64,000 bases of DNA from Streptomyces globisporus (GCA_014649555.1 BMTG01000001.1:1-64000), one strand, 5' to 3'. Positions 1 through 9,412 are shown, counted from the first letter of the stretch. A program made the numbers and translations. The notes: generated by a model from the letters alone, not told the origin.

Positions 1-159
1 TTCGACGGACACCAGCCCTACACCCCCGACGAGGTCCGCGAAGCGCTCCAGATCGGGCCGGACACCCCGATCCTGACGACGGACGCGCGCCACCGCGCGG
101 ACGCCAAGAGCGCGCTCATCACGCTGGTCGAGCACGCCCTGATGGCGCGCCTGCGCTAG
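1..159 (+). CDS. C-terminal fragment of conservon GTPase (CvnD-like)
   Basis: Only the last 52 codons are in the window; the frame is open from base 1 to the TAG at 157-159. The fragment contains a DGHQPYTPDEVREALQ stretch, a TDARHRADAKSALITLVEHAL helix and ends ALMARLR. This matches the C-terminal end of the small Ras-like ATP/GTP-binding proteins that form the last gene (D) of Streptomyces conservons, which work with a membrane sensor kinase and Roadblock-family partner in G-protein-like signalling. The nucleotide-binding motifs lie upstream of the window, so assignment rests on the tail alone. Its position next to accB/accE agrees with the cvn1 locus I recall from S. coelicolor. A strong hairpin follows the stop. 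Confidence 0.7.
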   Translation, partial: FDGHQPYTPDEVREALQIGPDTPILTTDARHRADAKSALITLVEHALMARLR

Positions 160-174
160 GACCTCCGCCGGTCC

Positions 175-225
175 CTTACGAGAAGGGCCCCGCACTCCTG
201 AGGAGTGCGGGGCCCTTCTCGTAAG
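175..225. terminator. Perfect 25-bp hairpin, probable bidirectional terminator
   Basis: The arm at 175-199 is the exact reverse complement of 201-225, with one central base (200). It lies between the + strand conservon gene ending at 159 and the - strand accE gene ending at 250, so it can end both convergent transcripts. There is no long U-run, as is usual in Streptomyces. Confidence 0.85.
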
Positions 226-249
226 GCTGAGGCGCGATGGCCGGGTGGG

Positions 250-453
250 TCAGCCCTGCCAGCTGTGCGGGGCGCGGAAGCCCGGCGTGCGCTCCAGGCG
301 GCGCCAGCCGGCGGTGTCACGGCCCCGGTGGGCGGGGGCGGCCGGCTGGGCGGCGGCACGAGCCATCAGGACGGCGGTGATGGCCGCCAGCTCCTCGGGG
401 GCGGCGTGGCCCTTCTCGACGCGCAGGACGGACTCGGCGGGGGTGAGGCTCAT
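250..453 (-). CDS. accE: Acyl-CoA carboxylase epsilon subunit
   Basis: This 67-residue protein has the layout of actinobacterial acyl-CoA carboxylase epsilon subunits: an N-terminal strand-rich VLRVEKGHAAPEELAAITAVL segment followed by an Ala/Arg-rich linker and a short C-terminal W-R-R/H-S-W motif (GWRRLE, PHSWQG). Epsilon subunits bind and activate the carboxyltransferase beta subunit of acetyl/propionyl-CoA carboxylases. It starts 69 bp after the beta-subunit gene on the same strand, so the two are probably cotranscribed. The name accE rather than pccE rests on gene order next to leuB/ilvE and the conservon, not on a diagnostic residue. Confidence 0.85.
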   Translation of the reverse strand: MSLTPAESVLRVEKGHAAPEELAAITAVLMARAAAQPAAPAHRGRDTAGWRRLERTPGFRAPHSWQG

Positions 454-522
454 GGTGGGGTGTCTCCGTCTTCTCGGCAGTCTGTCGTGGACCGGGCGGC
501 GGATCGCGCCGCTGCGGGATGA

Positions 523-2106
523 CTACTGCGGGGGGTTGCCGTGCTTGCGGGACGGCAGGTCGGCGTGCTTGTTGCGGAGCATGGCGAGCGAGGCGATCAG
601 CACCTCGCGGGTCTCGGCGGGGTCGATGACGTCGTCGACCAGGCCGCGCTCGGCCGCGTAGTAGGGGTGCATCAGCTCCGCCTTGTACTCCTTGACCATG
701 CGGGCGCGCATGGCCTCGGGATCCTCGGCGTCCGCGATCTGGCGGCGGAAGATGACGTTGGCCGCGCCCTCGGCGCCCATCACCGCGATCTCGTTGGTGG
801 GCCAGGCGTAGGTGAGGTCGGCCCCGATGGACTGGCTGTCCATGACGATGTACGCGCCTCCGTAGGCCTTCCGCAGGATCAGCGAGATCCGCGGCACGGT
901 GGCGTTGCAGTAGGCGTACAGGAGCTTCGCGCCGTGGCGGATGATCCCACCGTGCTCCTGGTCGACGCCCGGCAGGAAGCCGGGGACGTCCAGAAGGGTG
1001 ATGATCGGGATGTTGAAGGCGTCGCACATCTGGACGAAGCGCGCGGCCTTCTCGGACGCCTCGATGTCCAGGACCCCGGCCAGCGACTGCGGCTGGTTGG
1101 CGACGATGCCGACGACCTGGCCGTCCATCCGGGCCAGGGCGCAGACGATGTTGCGGGCCCAGCGCTCGTGGATCTCCAGGTAGTCGCCGTCGTCGACGAG
1201 CTCCTCGATCACCTTGTGCATGTCGTACGGGCGGTTGCCGTCGGCCGGGACCAGGTCGAGCAGCACGTCGCCGCGCCGGTCGGCGGGGTCGTCGCTCTCC
1301 ACGGTCGGCGGGTTCTCGCGGTTGTTCGAGGGGAGCATCCCGATGAGGTAGCGGACCTCGGCGATGCAGGTCTCCTCGTCGTCGTACGCGAAGTGCGCGA
1401 CGCCCGAGGTCTCGGCGTGCACGTCCGCGCCGCCGAGGCCGTTCTGGGTGATCTCCTCGCCGGTGACCGCCTTCACGACGTCCGGTCCGGTGATGAACAT
1501 CTGCGAGGTCTCACGGACCATGAAGACGAAGTCGGTGAGCGCCGGGCTGTAGGCCGCGCCGCCCGCGCACGGGCCGAGCATCACGCTGATCTGCGGGATG
1601 ACACCGGAGGCGCGCGTGTTGCGCTGGAAGATGCCGCCGTAGCCGGCCAGCGCCGAGACGCCCTCCTGGATACGGGCGCCGGCGCCGTCGTTCAGCGACA
1701 CCAGCGGGGCGCCGGCCGAGATGGCCATGTCCATGATCTTGTGGATCTTCGTGGCGTGGGCCTCGCCCAGCGCACCGCCGAAGATCCGGAAGTCGTGCGC
1801 GTAGACGAAGACCGTGCGGCCCTCGACCGTGCCCCAGCCGGTGATGACACCGTCGGTGTAGGGCTTCTTGGCCTCCAGGCCGAACCCGGTGGCCCGGTGC
1901 CGGCGGAGCTGCTCGACCTCCTTGAACGAACCCGCGTCCAGCAGCAGCTCGATCCGCTCCCGGGCGGTCAGCTTGCCCTTGGCGTGCTGCGCCTCGGTCG
2001 CCCGCTCGCTCGGTCCGCGCCGCGCCTGCTCGCGCAGGGCCAGCAGTTCGGCCACCCGGCCACGGGCGTCGGTCGGCTCACCCTGGGTTTCGTCCACAAC
2101 GGTCAT
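523..2106 (-). CDS. accB: Acyl-CoA carboxylase carboxyltransferase (beta) subunit
   Basis: The 527-residue protein is a biotin-dependent carboxyltransferase of the propionyl/acetyl-CoA carboxylase type. It transfers carboxyl from carboxybiotin to acyl-CoA to make (methyl)malonyl-CoA for fatty acid and polyketide synthesis. The N-terminal half holds the acyl-CoA site with KGKLTARERIELLLD, VFVYAHDFRIFGGALGE and an oxyanion-type GPCAGGAAYSPALTDF motif. The C-terminal half holds the biotin site with DVPGFLPGVDQEHGGIIRHGAK and AYGGAYIVM. Length is normal for the family. AccB and PccB are very similar, and substrate preference was not decided from sequence; synteny favours accB. The ATG lies six bases after a TAGGGT -10-like hexamer with no Shine-Dalgarno, so the mRNA is probably leaderless. 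Biotin carboxylase (alpha) is not in the window. Confidence 0.9.
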   Translation of the reverse strand: MTVVDETQGEPTDARGRVAELLALREQARRGPSERATEAQHAKGKLTARERIELLLDAGSFKEVEQLRRHRATGFGLEAKKPYTDGVITGWGTVEGRTVFVYAHDFRIFGGALGEAHATKIHKIMDMAISAGAPLVSLNDGAGARIQEGVSALAGYGGIFQRNTRASGVIPQISVMLGPCAGGAAYSPALTDFVFMVRETSQMFITGPDVVKAVTGEEITQNGLGGADVHAETSGVAHFAYDDEETCIAEVRYLIGMLPSNNRENPPTVESDDPADRRGDVLLDLVPADGNRPYDMHKVIEELVDDGDYLEIHERWARNIVCALARMDGQVVGIVANQPQSLAGVLDIEASEKAARFVQMCDAFNIPIITLLDVPGFLPGVDQEHGGIIRHGAKLLYAYCNATVPRISLILRKAYGGAYIVMDSQSIGADLTYAWPTNEIAVMGAEGAANVIFRRQIADAEDPEAMRARMVKEYKAELMHPYYAAERGLVDDVIDPAETREVLIASLAMLRNKHADLPSRKHGNPPQ

Positions 2107-2112
2107 GTATCG

Positions 2113-2118
2113 ACCCTA
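2113..2118 (-). promoter_or_regulatory. -10 hexamer of leaderless accB promoter
   Basis: Read on the minus strand, TAGGGT is followed by six bases and then the accB ATG at 2106. This is the spacing typical of leaderless Streptomyces transcripts. No ribosome binding site is seen. Confidence 0.5.
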
Positions 2119-2284
2119 CGAACCCCGACCCAGAAATCGCGCCGTCGACTCCGTACAGTCTCCTGCCCGGTTTCGTGGTGGGAGTGAACAGAACCATGCC
2201 GTCGTGCACGCGATCCACCAGCGAAACGCCGACTCCGGTTGTGGATACTCCACAAGTGAAGGGTGTGCGGTGGACCACATGCCC

Positions 2285-2310
2285 CTGAGGGGGCCCGAAG
2301 GCCCCCTCAG
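2285..2310 (-). terminator. Hairpin terminator after the GH101 gene
   Basis: An 11-bp perfect stem (2285-2295 with 2300-2310) closes on a CGAA loop. It lies 60 bp beyond the stop of the GH101 gene and upstream of accB. Confidence 0.75.
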
Positions 2311-2369
2311 TATGGCGCAGGGCGGCCCCCCGCCGTCCACCGCGCCCCGGGCGATCGTCCGGCCCGGGG

Positions 2370-5300
2370 TCAACCTCCGCAGTGGAAGCGGGCGTTGCCC
2401 CAGTCGGCGTGGTCGTTGCCGTTGCCGTCGCCGCCGTCCTGGACGACCAGCTCGACGTACTTCGCGCCGGTGACGTCGGCGGTGAGCTTCCAGGCGGGGT
2501 CGGCCGCCCCCAGTACGGGCGACGCCACCTTCTCCGTACCGTCGGCGGTGACCGAGAACCGCACACTCCCCCGGGTCGTCTGGACGTCGTCCACCCCGAC
2601 CTCGGCGGTGAAGGAGGTGCACTTCCCGCCCAGGTAGTAGCGGACCTTCGCCGGGGCGTGCGTGCCCAGGCCCTTGTCGTAGGCGACGCCGCCGATCTTC
2701 AGCGGCCCGCCGTCCCCGGCCCCGGCCTCCCCGTTGGACCGGTCCCGCTCGACCGGTCCCCAGCCGTTCTGCGAGGCGGTCCAGTCCAGGTCACTGGCCC
2801 AGACGTCCTTCGTGGGCGGCGGCGGGAGCGTACGGACGGAGGTTCCCGCGCCCAGCGTGCGACCGGCTCCCTGGACGGCGTACGTGGCCTTCGCCTCCAG
2901 CGCGTACGTGTCGTAGGGGGCGTCCACCGGCGGGGTGACCCGCCAGCTCCCGGTGACCTTCGCGCCCGGGGCGACCGAGTCGAAGGCGACCGGGCCCGCC
3001 GGCTCGGCCTGCCAGCCCTCGGGCACGGTCAGCGCGAGCTTCACACCGGTGGCGGCGCTCGCCTCGTCGTTGCCGAAGGTCGCCTTCACGGTGTTCGGGG
3101 CGCCCGGCTCCAGGGTCTCGGCGTCGGCGGCCACGCCGAGGGTGCCGCAGACGGCCTCCTCGCCCGCCGGGGCGGGGCCGAGGTCGGTGACGGTGAAGCC
3201 GTCGAGCACGAAGTCCGCGCCCTCGGGTGCTCCGGCGAGCTTCCGCAGCCCGGTCCAGGTGTCGCCGCAGCCCGCAGTGAGGGTCCGGCTGAACTGTCCG
3301 GTGGTGCGCTGCTGCCCGATGGGGGTGGCCCGGGTCTCGGTCGAGGCGGCCTTGCCGTCGACGATCCGGTCGTAGCCCTCGACCCAGCTGTAGGCGCCGG
3401 CGTGGCTGGACTGGTAGGCGAACTCGACCTCGTACCGGTGGCCGTCCTTCATGGGGACGGTCCAGGGGGCGGTGCGGTAGACGAGCCCGGTGTTCTCCTC
3501 GTGGGACTTGAGGGACTCCTTCCCGCCGAGCACGTCGTCGATCAGCTTCCCGTTCCAGCCCGACCGGGTGTACGGGGCGTTCAGCTGGGAGATGTGGGTG
3601 CGGGGGTCGGTGGAGCCGCCCGCGTCGCCCTTGAGGAAGGGGCCCCAGCCCTGGTCGACGGCCTCGAAGTCCTCGTGGGCCACGGTGCCGGTGCGGGTGG
3701 CGGGGGCGTTCTCGACGATCCGTACGTCATCGGCGCGGACCTTCGCCGCGGAGCCCGCCGCCGCCTCGATGCGCAGGGTGGTGCGGCCGTTCGCGGGGGC
3801 GGTGAAGTTCACCTTGGCACGCTGGAAGAAGGTGCCGTGCCAGTCGGAGGCGGCGACGTAGTCCTTCGCCGTGGAGCGCTCGACGGCGACCGACGTGCCC
3901 CCGGCGCTCACCGTGGTGCGGCGGCTCTTGCCGGGCTCGACCTCGATCAGGGCGGAGGCGGTGTAGCGCTTGCCCGGCTGGAGACCGGTGACGGTCCGGG
4001 AGAGCGCGGCCGCGGCCGTCCCCGAGAGCTCGGCGCTGTTGCGGCCCTGGTCGTCGGTGTCGCGGACGGCCGTGCCGGTCTTCGTCCAGCCCTTCAGGTC
4101 GCCGTCGTTGAAGCCCGGGTCGGTGAGGCCGGTGCCCTTGCCCCAGTCCGCCGGGGTCTCCTTCGGCGCCCGGTCGGGGTAGAGGACGTACGCCTGTCCG
4201 GCGGTGGCGGTCAGCGTGATCTTCCCGCCCGAGGGACGGACGGTGGAGACCTTCTCGCGTCCGTTGTCGGTCAGCTTGTAGAGCGTGTACGCGCCCCTGC
4301 CGGGCACCTCCCAGGTGCTGGTGCCGCCGGTCTCGCTGTAGTGGTAGAGCTTCTTGCCGCCGTCCCACGGGAGCAGGTAGTCGGTGCCGCTGAGCACCTT
4401 GCGGCCCTGGTCGTAGAAGGTCCTCTTACCGTCCTCGACCGTGCCGCGCACCCCGCCGGTGAAGGTGATGTCGTTGCCGTCCCAGCGGGTGATCCTCTGC
4501 TGCTGGAGGTACTTGGCGGGGAGGTTCTTCTGCCAGATGTTGGCGGTGAAGGCGTTCCAGTCGGTCTCGCCGGTCCAGCCCTCGAAGTCCTCCAGGGCGC
4601 TCTGGCCGAGGACCGGGTGGTTGTTCCAGATGTCCTTCTCGCCGTTGCGGATGAACCGGATGATCTGCGAGTTCAGGCCCTTGTTGGTGGCCCCGCCGTA
4701 GTTGAGGTCGTTGGCCCAGTGCGACCAGAGCGAGGCGCGTTCGAACTTGTCGGCCCACTCGGTGCCGACGGTCCAGCCCTGCTTCTGCACGGCCTGGACG
4801 GTCTTGTCGGCGATCCAGCCGTGGCTGTAGTAGACGTCGATGTAGAGGAAGTCGAGGTTCTTGTCGGTCTCGTCGCGCAGCTGCTGGAAGCGCTTGGCCA
4901 GGTCGCCGCTGTTGATGTCGCGGCGCTGGTCGATGTAGTAGCTCTGGTTGAGCCAGTTCCAGCCGGGCTTGGTCTTGTCGACGAGCTGCTCGGAGAAGGC
5001 CTTGGCCTCCGGGTAGGACTCGGTGGCGTTGACGTGGACGCCGAAGTCGGCACCCCCACTTCCCGCCTTCCTTCAGCAGGGTGTTGAGGTCCTTCAGCCC
5101 GCCGGCCCGCTTGTTGTAGTTGCCGCCGTAGTCCGGGTGGGCGGAGTCGTGGCCCTCGGAGCCGTACCCCTTGAGGACGGCGAGCTGGCCGAGGCCGTCG
5201 GTGGCCTTCGAGATCCGCTTGACGTCGTCCAGGGTGCGCAGGAAGGGGTGGGTGGCCTGGCTGGCGAAGTTGAACGGGATGTGGGTGACGACACGCTTGG

Positions 5301-6243
5301 CGGTGTCCTCGCTGCCGGGCGCGGTGACGCCGATGGAGCGGAAGGCGATGGCCCCGTCCTGCCAGTCGACGGCCTTGTCGTCGTTGGCGTCCGGGGTGAC
5401 GACGACCTTGGCCCAGGGCAGGTTCTCGCCGCTCTCGGGCTTGGGTGCGCCCTCGCCCCGGTAGGTCCACTGGCCGGACCAGACACCGACCCGGACGCCG
5501 CCGCCCTCCTCGGTGCGCGCCTGGTGCCAGAAGCGGGCGTCGTCGCCGCCGGTGGCTCCGGAGGGCTTGTCGTACGAGGAGTTGGACTCGATCGCCGCGG
5601 CGAGCGATCCGGTGTTGAGGATCGCGTAACTGGCCCCGACGGGCGCGGAGTCGGGCTTCGTCTCGCCGGTGACCTTCGCGAAGACGTCGGCCGTGCGGGT
5701 GGAGTCCGGGTCGAGCTTCGTGAACGCGGTGGCGGCCCCGGACTCGGTGGACCCGACGGAGATCAGGTCGTGCCCGGGGATGTCGATGGTCCCGACCCGG
5801 AAGGCGGACGTGTCGCGGACGGCGGTCACCTTGAACGTGGTGGCCCGCCCGGAGACGGTGAGCGAGGCGTCGATCTCCACGCCCGGCAGGGAGGCGAAGA
5901 CGAGGGTGTAGCGGGCGGCGGAGCCGGTGACCTTCGGCGCGCCCTTGAGCTTCACCGGGTGGGCGGTGCCGTTGAGGGTGACGGCGGTGACCGGCCGGGT
6001 GGAGCCGAGCAACTGCTTGCCGCTCGCCCGGTCGGTGTACGACAGGACGCGCGGGAAGTCGTCGGCGACGGCGACGCCGAGCCGGTCGGACCGGATGACG
6101 GCGGCCCCGTCGGCCCGGGCCTCTCCGGCCGGGGCGGGAGGCGAGGGAGCGGCGGCTGCGGCGGGGAGGGCGGCCCCCACGAGCGCCAGGACGGCTGCGG
6201 AGGCCGCGGCGACCAGGCCGGGGCGAGGGAATCTTGGCGACAT
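2370..6243 (-). pseudogene. Secreted endo-alpha-N-acetylgalactosaminidase (GH101), frameshifted
   Basis: Two adjacent reading frames together make one ~1290-residue GH101 enzyme, a family that releases Gal-beta-1,3-GalNAc from O-glycoproteins. The ATG at 6243 begins a signal peptide (MSPRFPRPGLVAAASAAVLA, then an Ala-rich cleavage region) and a beta-sandwich region. The frame breaks in the run of five C at 5053-5057. Removing one C turns KWGCRLR into KWGADFGVHVNATESY and joins the second frame, which holds the catalytic barrel: nucleophile Asp in YIDVYYSHGW (codon 4836-4838) and acid/base Glu in VGTEW (codon 4758-4760). Downstream are a carbohydrate-binding-like region, a NEW3-type beta-sandwich and a C-terminal NPCBM domain ending DWGNARFHCGG. 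As written, the protein stops short of the active site. Since nothing else is degraded, this is either a very recent mutation or a homopolymer sequencing error. Confidence 0.85.
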
Positions 6244-6469
6244 GGCCCCTGAGTAGTCGTCGTGTCCGGACACCGTCAACGAACTTCGGGCCCGGGGGCC
6301 GACTCCGTCCAACAACCCCGGTGCGTTAGTCCAAGTCGCACGGGTGCGCTCCGCATCACGGCCTCGTTCACCTCTTGGCCGGGAATGCCCCCTTCCGGTC
6401 ACGGTTCGCACCCGCTCGGTTCCGGCAAGTACCGCTTCGGGGCGTCGAGTTGTGAAGACTCGGAATTTT

Positions 6470-6483
6470 TGAGAGCGCTCTCA
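6470..6483. promoter_or_regulatory. LacI-family operator (TGAGAGCGCTCTCA)
   Basis: A perfect 14-bp palindrome with the central GAGCGCTC core typical of Streptomyces LacI-family operators such as CebR sites. It ends 10 bases before the GH64 -35 element. A nearly identical site lies before the GH3 gene at 34263-34276. Confidence 0.75.
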
Positions 6484-6493
6484 GTCACAAGTA

Positions 6494-6522
6494 TTGACGG
6501 TCGTGCCGGGCCTCGCGAGAGT
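6494..6522 (+). promoter_or_regulatory. Promoter of the GH64 gene
   Basis: TTGACG (6494-6499) and GAGAGT (6517-6522) are separated by 17 bases, matching a housekeeping-type Streptomyces promoter. This would give a leader of about 90 bases before the GTG at 6617. Confidence 0.5.
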
Positions 6523-6616
6523 GGTGCGCACCGCAGGCACCCCCACGGTTCCTGACCCTCCCCGCGCCACCCCCCACCCCCGCCTGCGGCCCCCCCACCA
6601 CCTCGGGAGTCCCCTC

Positions 6617-7843
6617 GTGATTTCACGCCGAATGTTCCTGACCGGCGCCGCCGCATCGGCCGCGGCGCTCACGTACCCCGCCTGGGGCACCGCTCTGAGC
6701 CCCCGCGCGTCGGCGGCCCCCGCCACCTGCGAAATCGCCCTGGAGAACAAGTCGTTGCCGGGCACGGTGCACGCGTATGTCACCGGACATGAGCTGGGCA
6801 CCGACCGCTGGGTGCTGCTGAAGCCGGACGGCGGCGTCTACCGCCCCGACTCCCCCGGCGCGCCGCAGACCCCGCTGCCCGTCGACTGCGCCATCCCGCT
6901 CAAGGGCGCGGGCGCGGGGCCGGTCGTGCTGACCCTGCCGCAGATGTACGGGGCACGGGTCTACTTCGTCCGTGACGACAAGCTGGACTTCTTCCTCAAC
7001 CCGGGCCCGTCCCTGGTGGAGCCGGCCTTCGCGACGCCGACGGACCCGAACTACGGGCGGACCTGGGCGTTCGCCGAGTTCACCTTCAACACCGAGCAGC
7101 TGTACTCCAACATCAGCTACGTCGACCTGCTCACCGCACTGCCGATCGGCATCACGCTGGAGGGGGACGCCACCCATGTCGTGGCCTCGCACCCGGAGGG
7201 CGCGGTGGAGCGGATCGCGGAGGACCTCGCCGCCCAGGCGGCCGCCGACGGACAGCCCTGGGACAAGCTGATCACCCGGGGCGACGACGGCAAGGTGCTG
7301 CGGGTGGTCTCGCCGCAGAACATCATGGCCCCGTACTTCGACCGGCCGGACGAGATGCCGTTCCGGGGCCTGTTCGAGGCGCAGATCGACGAGGTGTGGG
7401 AGAAGTACCGCTCCGAGGACCTGCGGATCGACCTCCAGGGCGGCCGGGGCACGCTGGCGGGCCGGGTGAGCGGTGACGTCCTCACCTTCGAGGGCGGCCA
7501 CACCTTCACCAAGCCGCAGACGAAGGACATCTTCACCTGCAACCACGGGCCGTTCACCAACAACCCGGACGACTCCGACGACAAGAAGGCGATCCTGGCG
7601 CGGCTCGCGGCGGGCTTCAACCGCTCGATCATGCTGAGCCACCCGAGCCAGCCGAACGGCACGTCCACGGGGGACTACTACAAGACGGCGGTCACCAACC
7701 ACTGGTCCCGAGTGGTCCACGCGAACAGCCCGATCGGTTACGCGTTCCCGTACGACGATGTCCGGCCGGACGGTGAGCCGGACGTCTCGGGCGCGGCGCA
7801 CGACGGGAACCCGCGCCGCTTCACGGTGAGCGTGGGCTCCTGA
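6617..7843 (+). CDS. Secreted GH64 beta-1,3-glucanase (Tat substrate)
   Basis: The 408-residue product fits glycoside hydrolase family 64 (laminaripentaose-producing type), which cleaves beta-1,3-glucan of fungal walls. The GTG at 6617 is chosen because GGGAG lies seven bases upstream and because it gives a complete twin-arginine signal (SRRMFLT, then a hydrophobic Ala-rich helix and a SASA/A type site). Later starts would remove the arginines. The body has family-typical segments such as FEIALENK-like CEIALENKSLPG, ARVYFVRDDKLDFFLNPGP, WAFAEFTFN and FRGLFEAQIDEVWEKY. No C-terminal carbohydrate-binding module is visible. The LacI-type operator upstream suggests sugar-dependent repression shared with the GH3 gene. 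Confidence 0.85.
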   Translation: MISRRMFLTGAAASAAALTYPAWGTALSPRASAAPATCEIALENKSLPGTVHAYVTGHELGTDRWVLLKPDGGVYRPDSPGAPQTPLPVDCAIPLKGAGAGPVVLTLPQMYGARVYFVRDDKLDFFLNPGPSLVEPAFATPTDPNYGRTWAFAEFTFNTEQLYSNISYVDLLTALPIGITLEGDATHVVASHPEGAVERIAEDLAAQAAADGQPWDKLITRGDDGKVLRVVSPQNIMAPYFDRPDEMPFRGLFEAQIDEVWEKYRSEDLRIDLQGGRGTLAGRVSGDVLTFEGGHTFTKPQTKDIFTCNHGPFTNNPDDSDDKKAILARLAAGFNRSIMLSHPSQPNGTSTGDYYKTAVTNHWSRVVHANSPIGYAFPYDDVRPDGEPDVSGAAHDGNPRRFTVSVGS

Positions 7844-7864
7844 CGCCCGCCCGGTAGGCCCTGT

Positions 7865-7895
7865 GTGTGCCCCCGCCGACCCGGCGGGGGCACAC
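7865..7895 (+). terminator. Hairpin terminator after GH64 gene
   Basis: A 13-bp perfect stem (7865-7877 with 7883-7895) with a five-base loop, 21 bp after the GH64 stop. Confidence 0.8.
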
Positions 7896-7967
7896 GCATG
7901 TCCTCCTCGGAGCCTCTCACCGGCCGGGAATCCGATATCCCGTCAATTGACACGACCTGTGGCGTTC

Positions 7968-7996
7968 TTGACTTCGCCCCACCGCCCCGCGACGGT
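7968..7996 (+). promoter_or_regulatory. Promoter with consensus-like -35, probable leaderless start
   Basis: TTGACT (7968-7973), a 17-base spacer and GACGGT (7991-7996) end five bases before the ATG at 8002. No Shine-Dalgarno is present, so the transcript is probably leaderless. Confidence 0.45.
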
Positions 7997-8001
7997 GCCG
8001 T

Positions 8002-8679
8002 ATGCGAACGAACCGACTCCCCCACCGGCTGCTGACGGCCGTCGCCGCCGGACTCCTGCTGACGGCCGCGGCCCCGGCCCACGCGGACCCCGCCCCGCCG
8101 CCGTCACCCGCCCCGCAGGCCTCGGGCGCGCACGGCCTGAGCGCCTTCCAGCAGAGCTACGGCCTGCCCGTGACCGGCCGGGTGGACACCGCCACCGCCC
8201 ACCTGCTCAAGACCGCCCCGGACAGCGAGCTGCGGACGTTCTTCGCCGCCCCGTCCGACCTCGGTCCGGAGCAGCTCGCCCACGCCCGGACGGTCATCGG
8301 CGTCGGCAAGGGGGCGGAGCTCTCCGAGGAGGCCCAGGTCATCGCCCTGATGGCGGCGATGCAGGAGTCGAAGTTCGTGAACTACACGTCGCCGGTCGAC
8401 CATGATTCGCTCGGCGTCTTCCAGCAGCGCCCGAGCATGGGCTGGGGAACACCCGCGCAGATCACGCACGTACCGACCGCGTCGAAGTCGTTCTACGGGC
8501 TGCCCTCGCCCAGCGCCAATCCGGGGCTGCTCCAGATCGACGGCTGGGAGTCGATGGAGCCGGGCGATGTGTGCCAGGCGGTCCAGCGGTCCGCCTATCC
8601 GGACCGGTACGCCCAGTGGGAGGACTTCGCCCGGGACCTGCTGGAACAGGAGGGCCCGGACGCCGACCCGGTCCCGTAG
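8002..8679 (+). CDS. Secreted protein with peptidoglycan-binding-like N-terminal domain
   Basis: This 225-residue protein begins with a Sec signal peptide (hydrophobic LLTAVAAGLLLTAAAP, cleavage near AHA). It is followed by a short region resembling the PG_binding_1 repeat (LSAFQQSYGLPVTGRVDTATAHLL). The rest has conserved-looking segments EEAQVIALMAAMQESKF and DHDSLGVFQQRPSMGWGTPAQI. These resemble the lysozyme-like/transglycosylase-like exported proteins common in Streptomyces, where EAQVIALMAAMQES holds a Glu in the position of a catalytic acid. A cell-wall role is inferred from these features; enzymatic activity is uncertain. It is monocistronic, with a hairpin after the stop. Confidence 0.75.
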   Translation: MRTNRLPHRLLTAVAAGLLLTAAAPAHADPAPPPSPAPQASGAHGLSAFQQSYGLPVTGRVDTATAHLLKTAPDSELRTFFAAPSDLGPEQLAHARTVIGVGKGAELSEEAQVIALMAAMQESKFVNYTSPVDHDSLGVFQQRPSMGWGTPAQITHVPTASKSFYGLPSPSANPGLLQIDGWESMEPGDVCQAVQRSAYPDRYAQWEDFARDLLEQEGPDADPVP

Positions 8680-8690
8680 GTCCTGAGGTG

Positions 8691-8724
8691 CCGGGGGGCC
8701 GCCCCGGTGCGGGACGGCCCCCGG
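8691..8724. terminator. Hairpin between convergent genes
   Basis: The arms CCGGGGGG-CCG and CGGCCCCCGG pair with one bulge. They separate the + gene ending at 8679 from the - gene ending at 8735. Confidence 0.55.
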
Positions 8725-8734
8725 CGTACGGCTC

Positions 8735-9259
8735 TCAGCAGCCGCCGCAGTTGTAGTACGTGACGTCCCAGTGGTTGCCCTCGTCCGCGTAGATGTTGCC
8801 GGATCCGGACTGGTACTGACGGGCGCCGTCGCCGCGGGTGCCGATGTAGGTGAAGGTGCCGGTGACGTAGTTGTTCACGCAGGTGCTCTTGGCGAAATCG
8901 AGCTTGTAGCCGTTCCAGTGCGAGTACGTGCCGCCGGCGTGCCCGGTCTCCGTGCCTCCGGTGATCCTGAGCGCGCAGCCGGTGGCGCTCTTGAGGGTCT
9001 GCGCGCCCTGCGCGCTGGCGAGGTTGAGCTGGTCGAACGATGTGCAGGTGGGGTTGTTCCGGTTGGAGCAGCCACCGGAGGACGACCAGGTGATCCCGGA
9101 CGAGCTGAACCGGGAGGTCGCCTGCGCGTGGGTCAGCTTGGTCACGGCGTGCGCCTCGGTGGCGCCGCCGCCGAGAACACCGATCCCGGGCGCGAAGAGC
9201 GCGCCGAGGACGAGGGCGAGGGCGGTGAGGGCGGAGCGGAGTCGTGGACGGGTCACCAT
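8735..9259 (-). CDS. Small secreted M15-like (D-Ala-D-Ala carboxypeptidase-fold) protein
   Basis: The 174-residue precursor starts at 9259, preceded by an AGGAGGAA ribosome binding site, and has a clear signal peptide. The mature part resembles compact M15-type zinc peptidases: SHWNGYKLDF fits the HxxGxxxD zinc-ligand motif, and GNHWDVTYYNCGGC near the end fits the C-terminal HW/HxH ligand motif. TGGTETGHAGGTYSH precedes the first motif. Six or so cysteines suggest disulfides. The predicted role is cutting peptidoglycan peptides outside the cell. The family call comes from motif pattern only. An antimicrobial or signalling peptidase is also possible. Confidence 0.6.
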   Translation of the reverse strand: MVTRPRLRSALTALALVLGALFAPGIGVLGGGATEAHAVTKLTHAQATSRFSSSGITWSSSGGCSNRNNPTCTSFDQLNLASAQGAQTLKSATGCALRITGGTETGHAGGTYSHWNGYKLDFAKSTCVNNYVTGTFTYIGTRGDGARQYQSGSGNIYADEGNHWDVTYYNCGGC

Positions 9260-9412
9260 GGGGAATTCCTCCTGCTCATGACAAAACAGTGGGCGCACGG
9301 GCGCGGGTCCGCACACCCGGGGGCAGGGAGATAGTGCCCGAGTTCTACGCGCGTCGCCAGGGGGCCCGAGCCCCACTGTCGCCGCATCGGCCGGCGCGGC
9401 ACACATCAAAAG

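Larger units (their letters stand above)
6244..6616. other. Intergenic region between divergent GH101 and GH64 genes
   Basis: This 373-bp divergent region holds no convincing gene. Its left half (6250-6460) shows no structure I can interpret. Its right half carries a LacI-type palindrome (6470-6483) and a -35/-10 pair (6494-6522) serving the GH64 gene. Confidence 0.6.

Noticed and set aside
5053-5057. Programmed ribosomal frameshifting in the GH101 gene
   Set aside because: No slippery heptamer with a downstream pseudoknot was evident, and the family is not known for frameshifting. Mutation or sequencing error is simpler.
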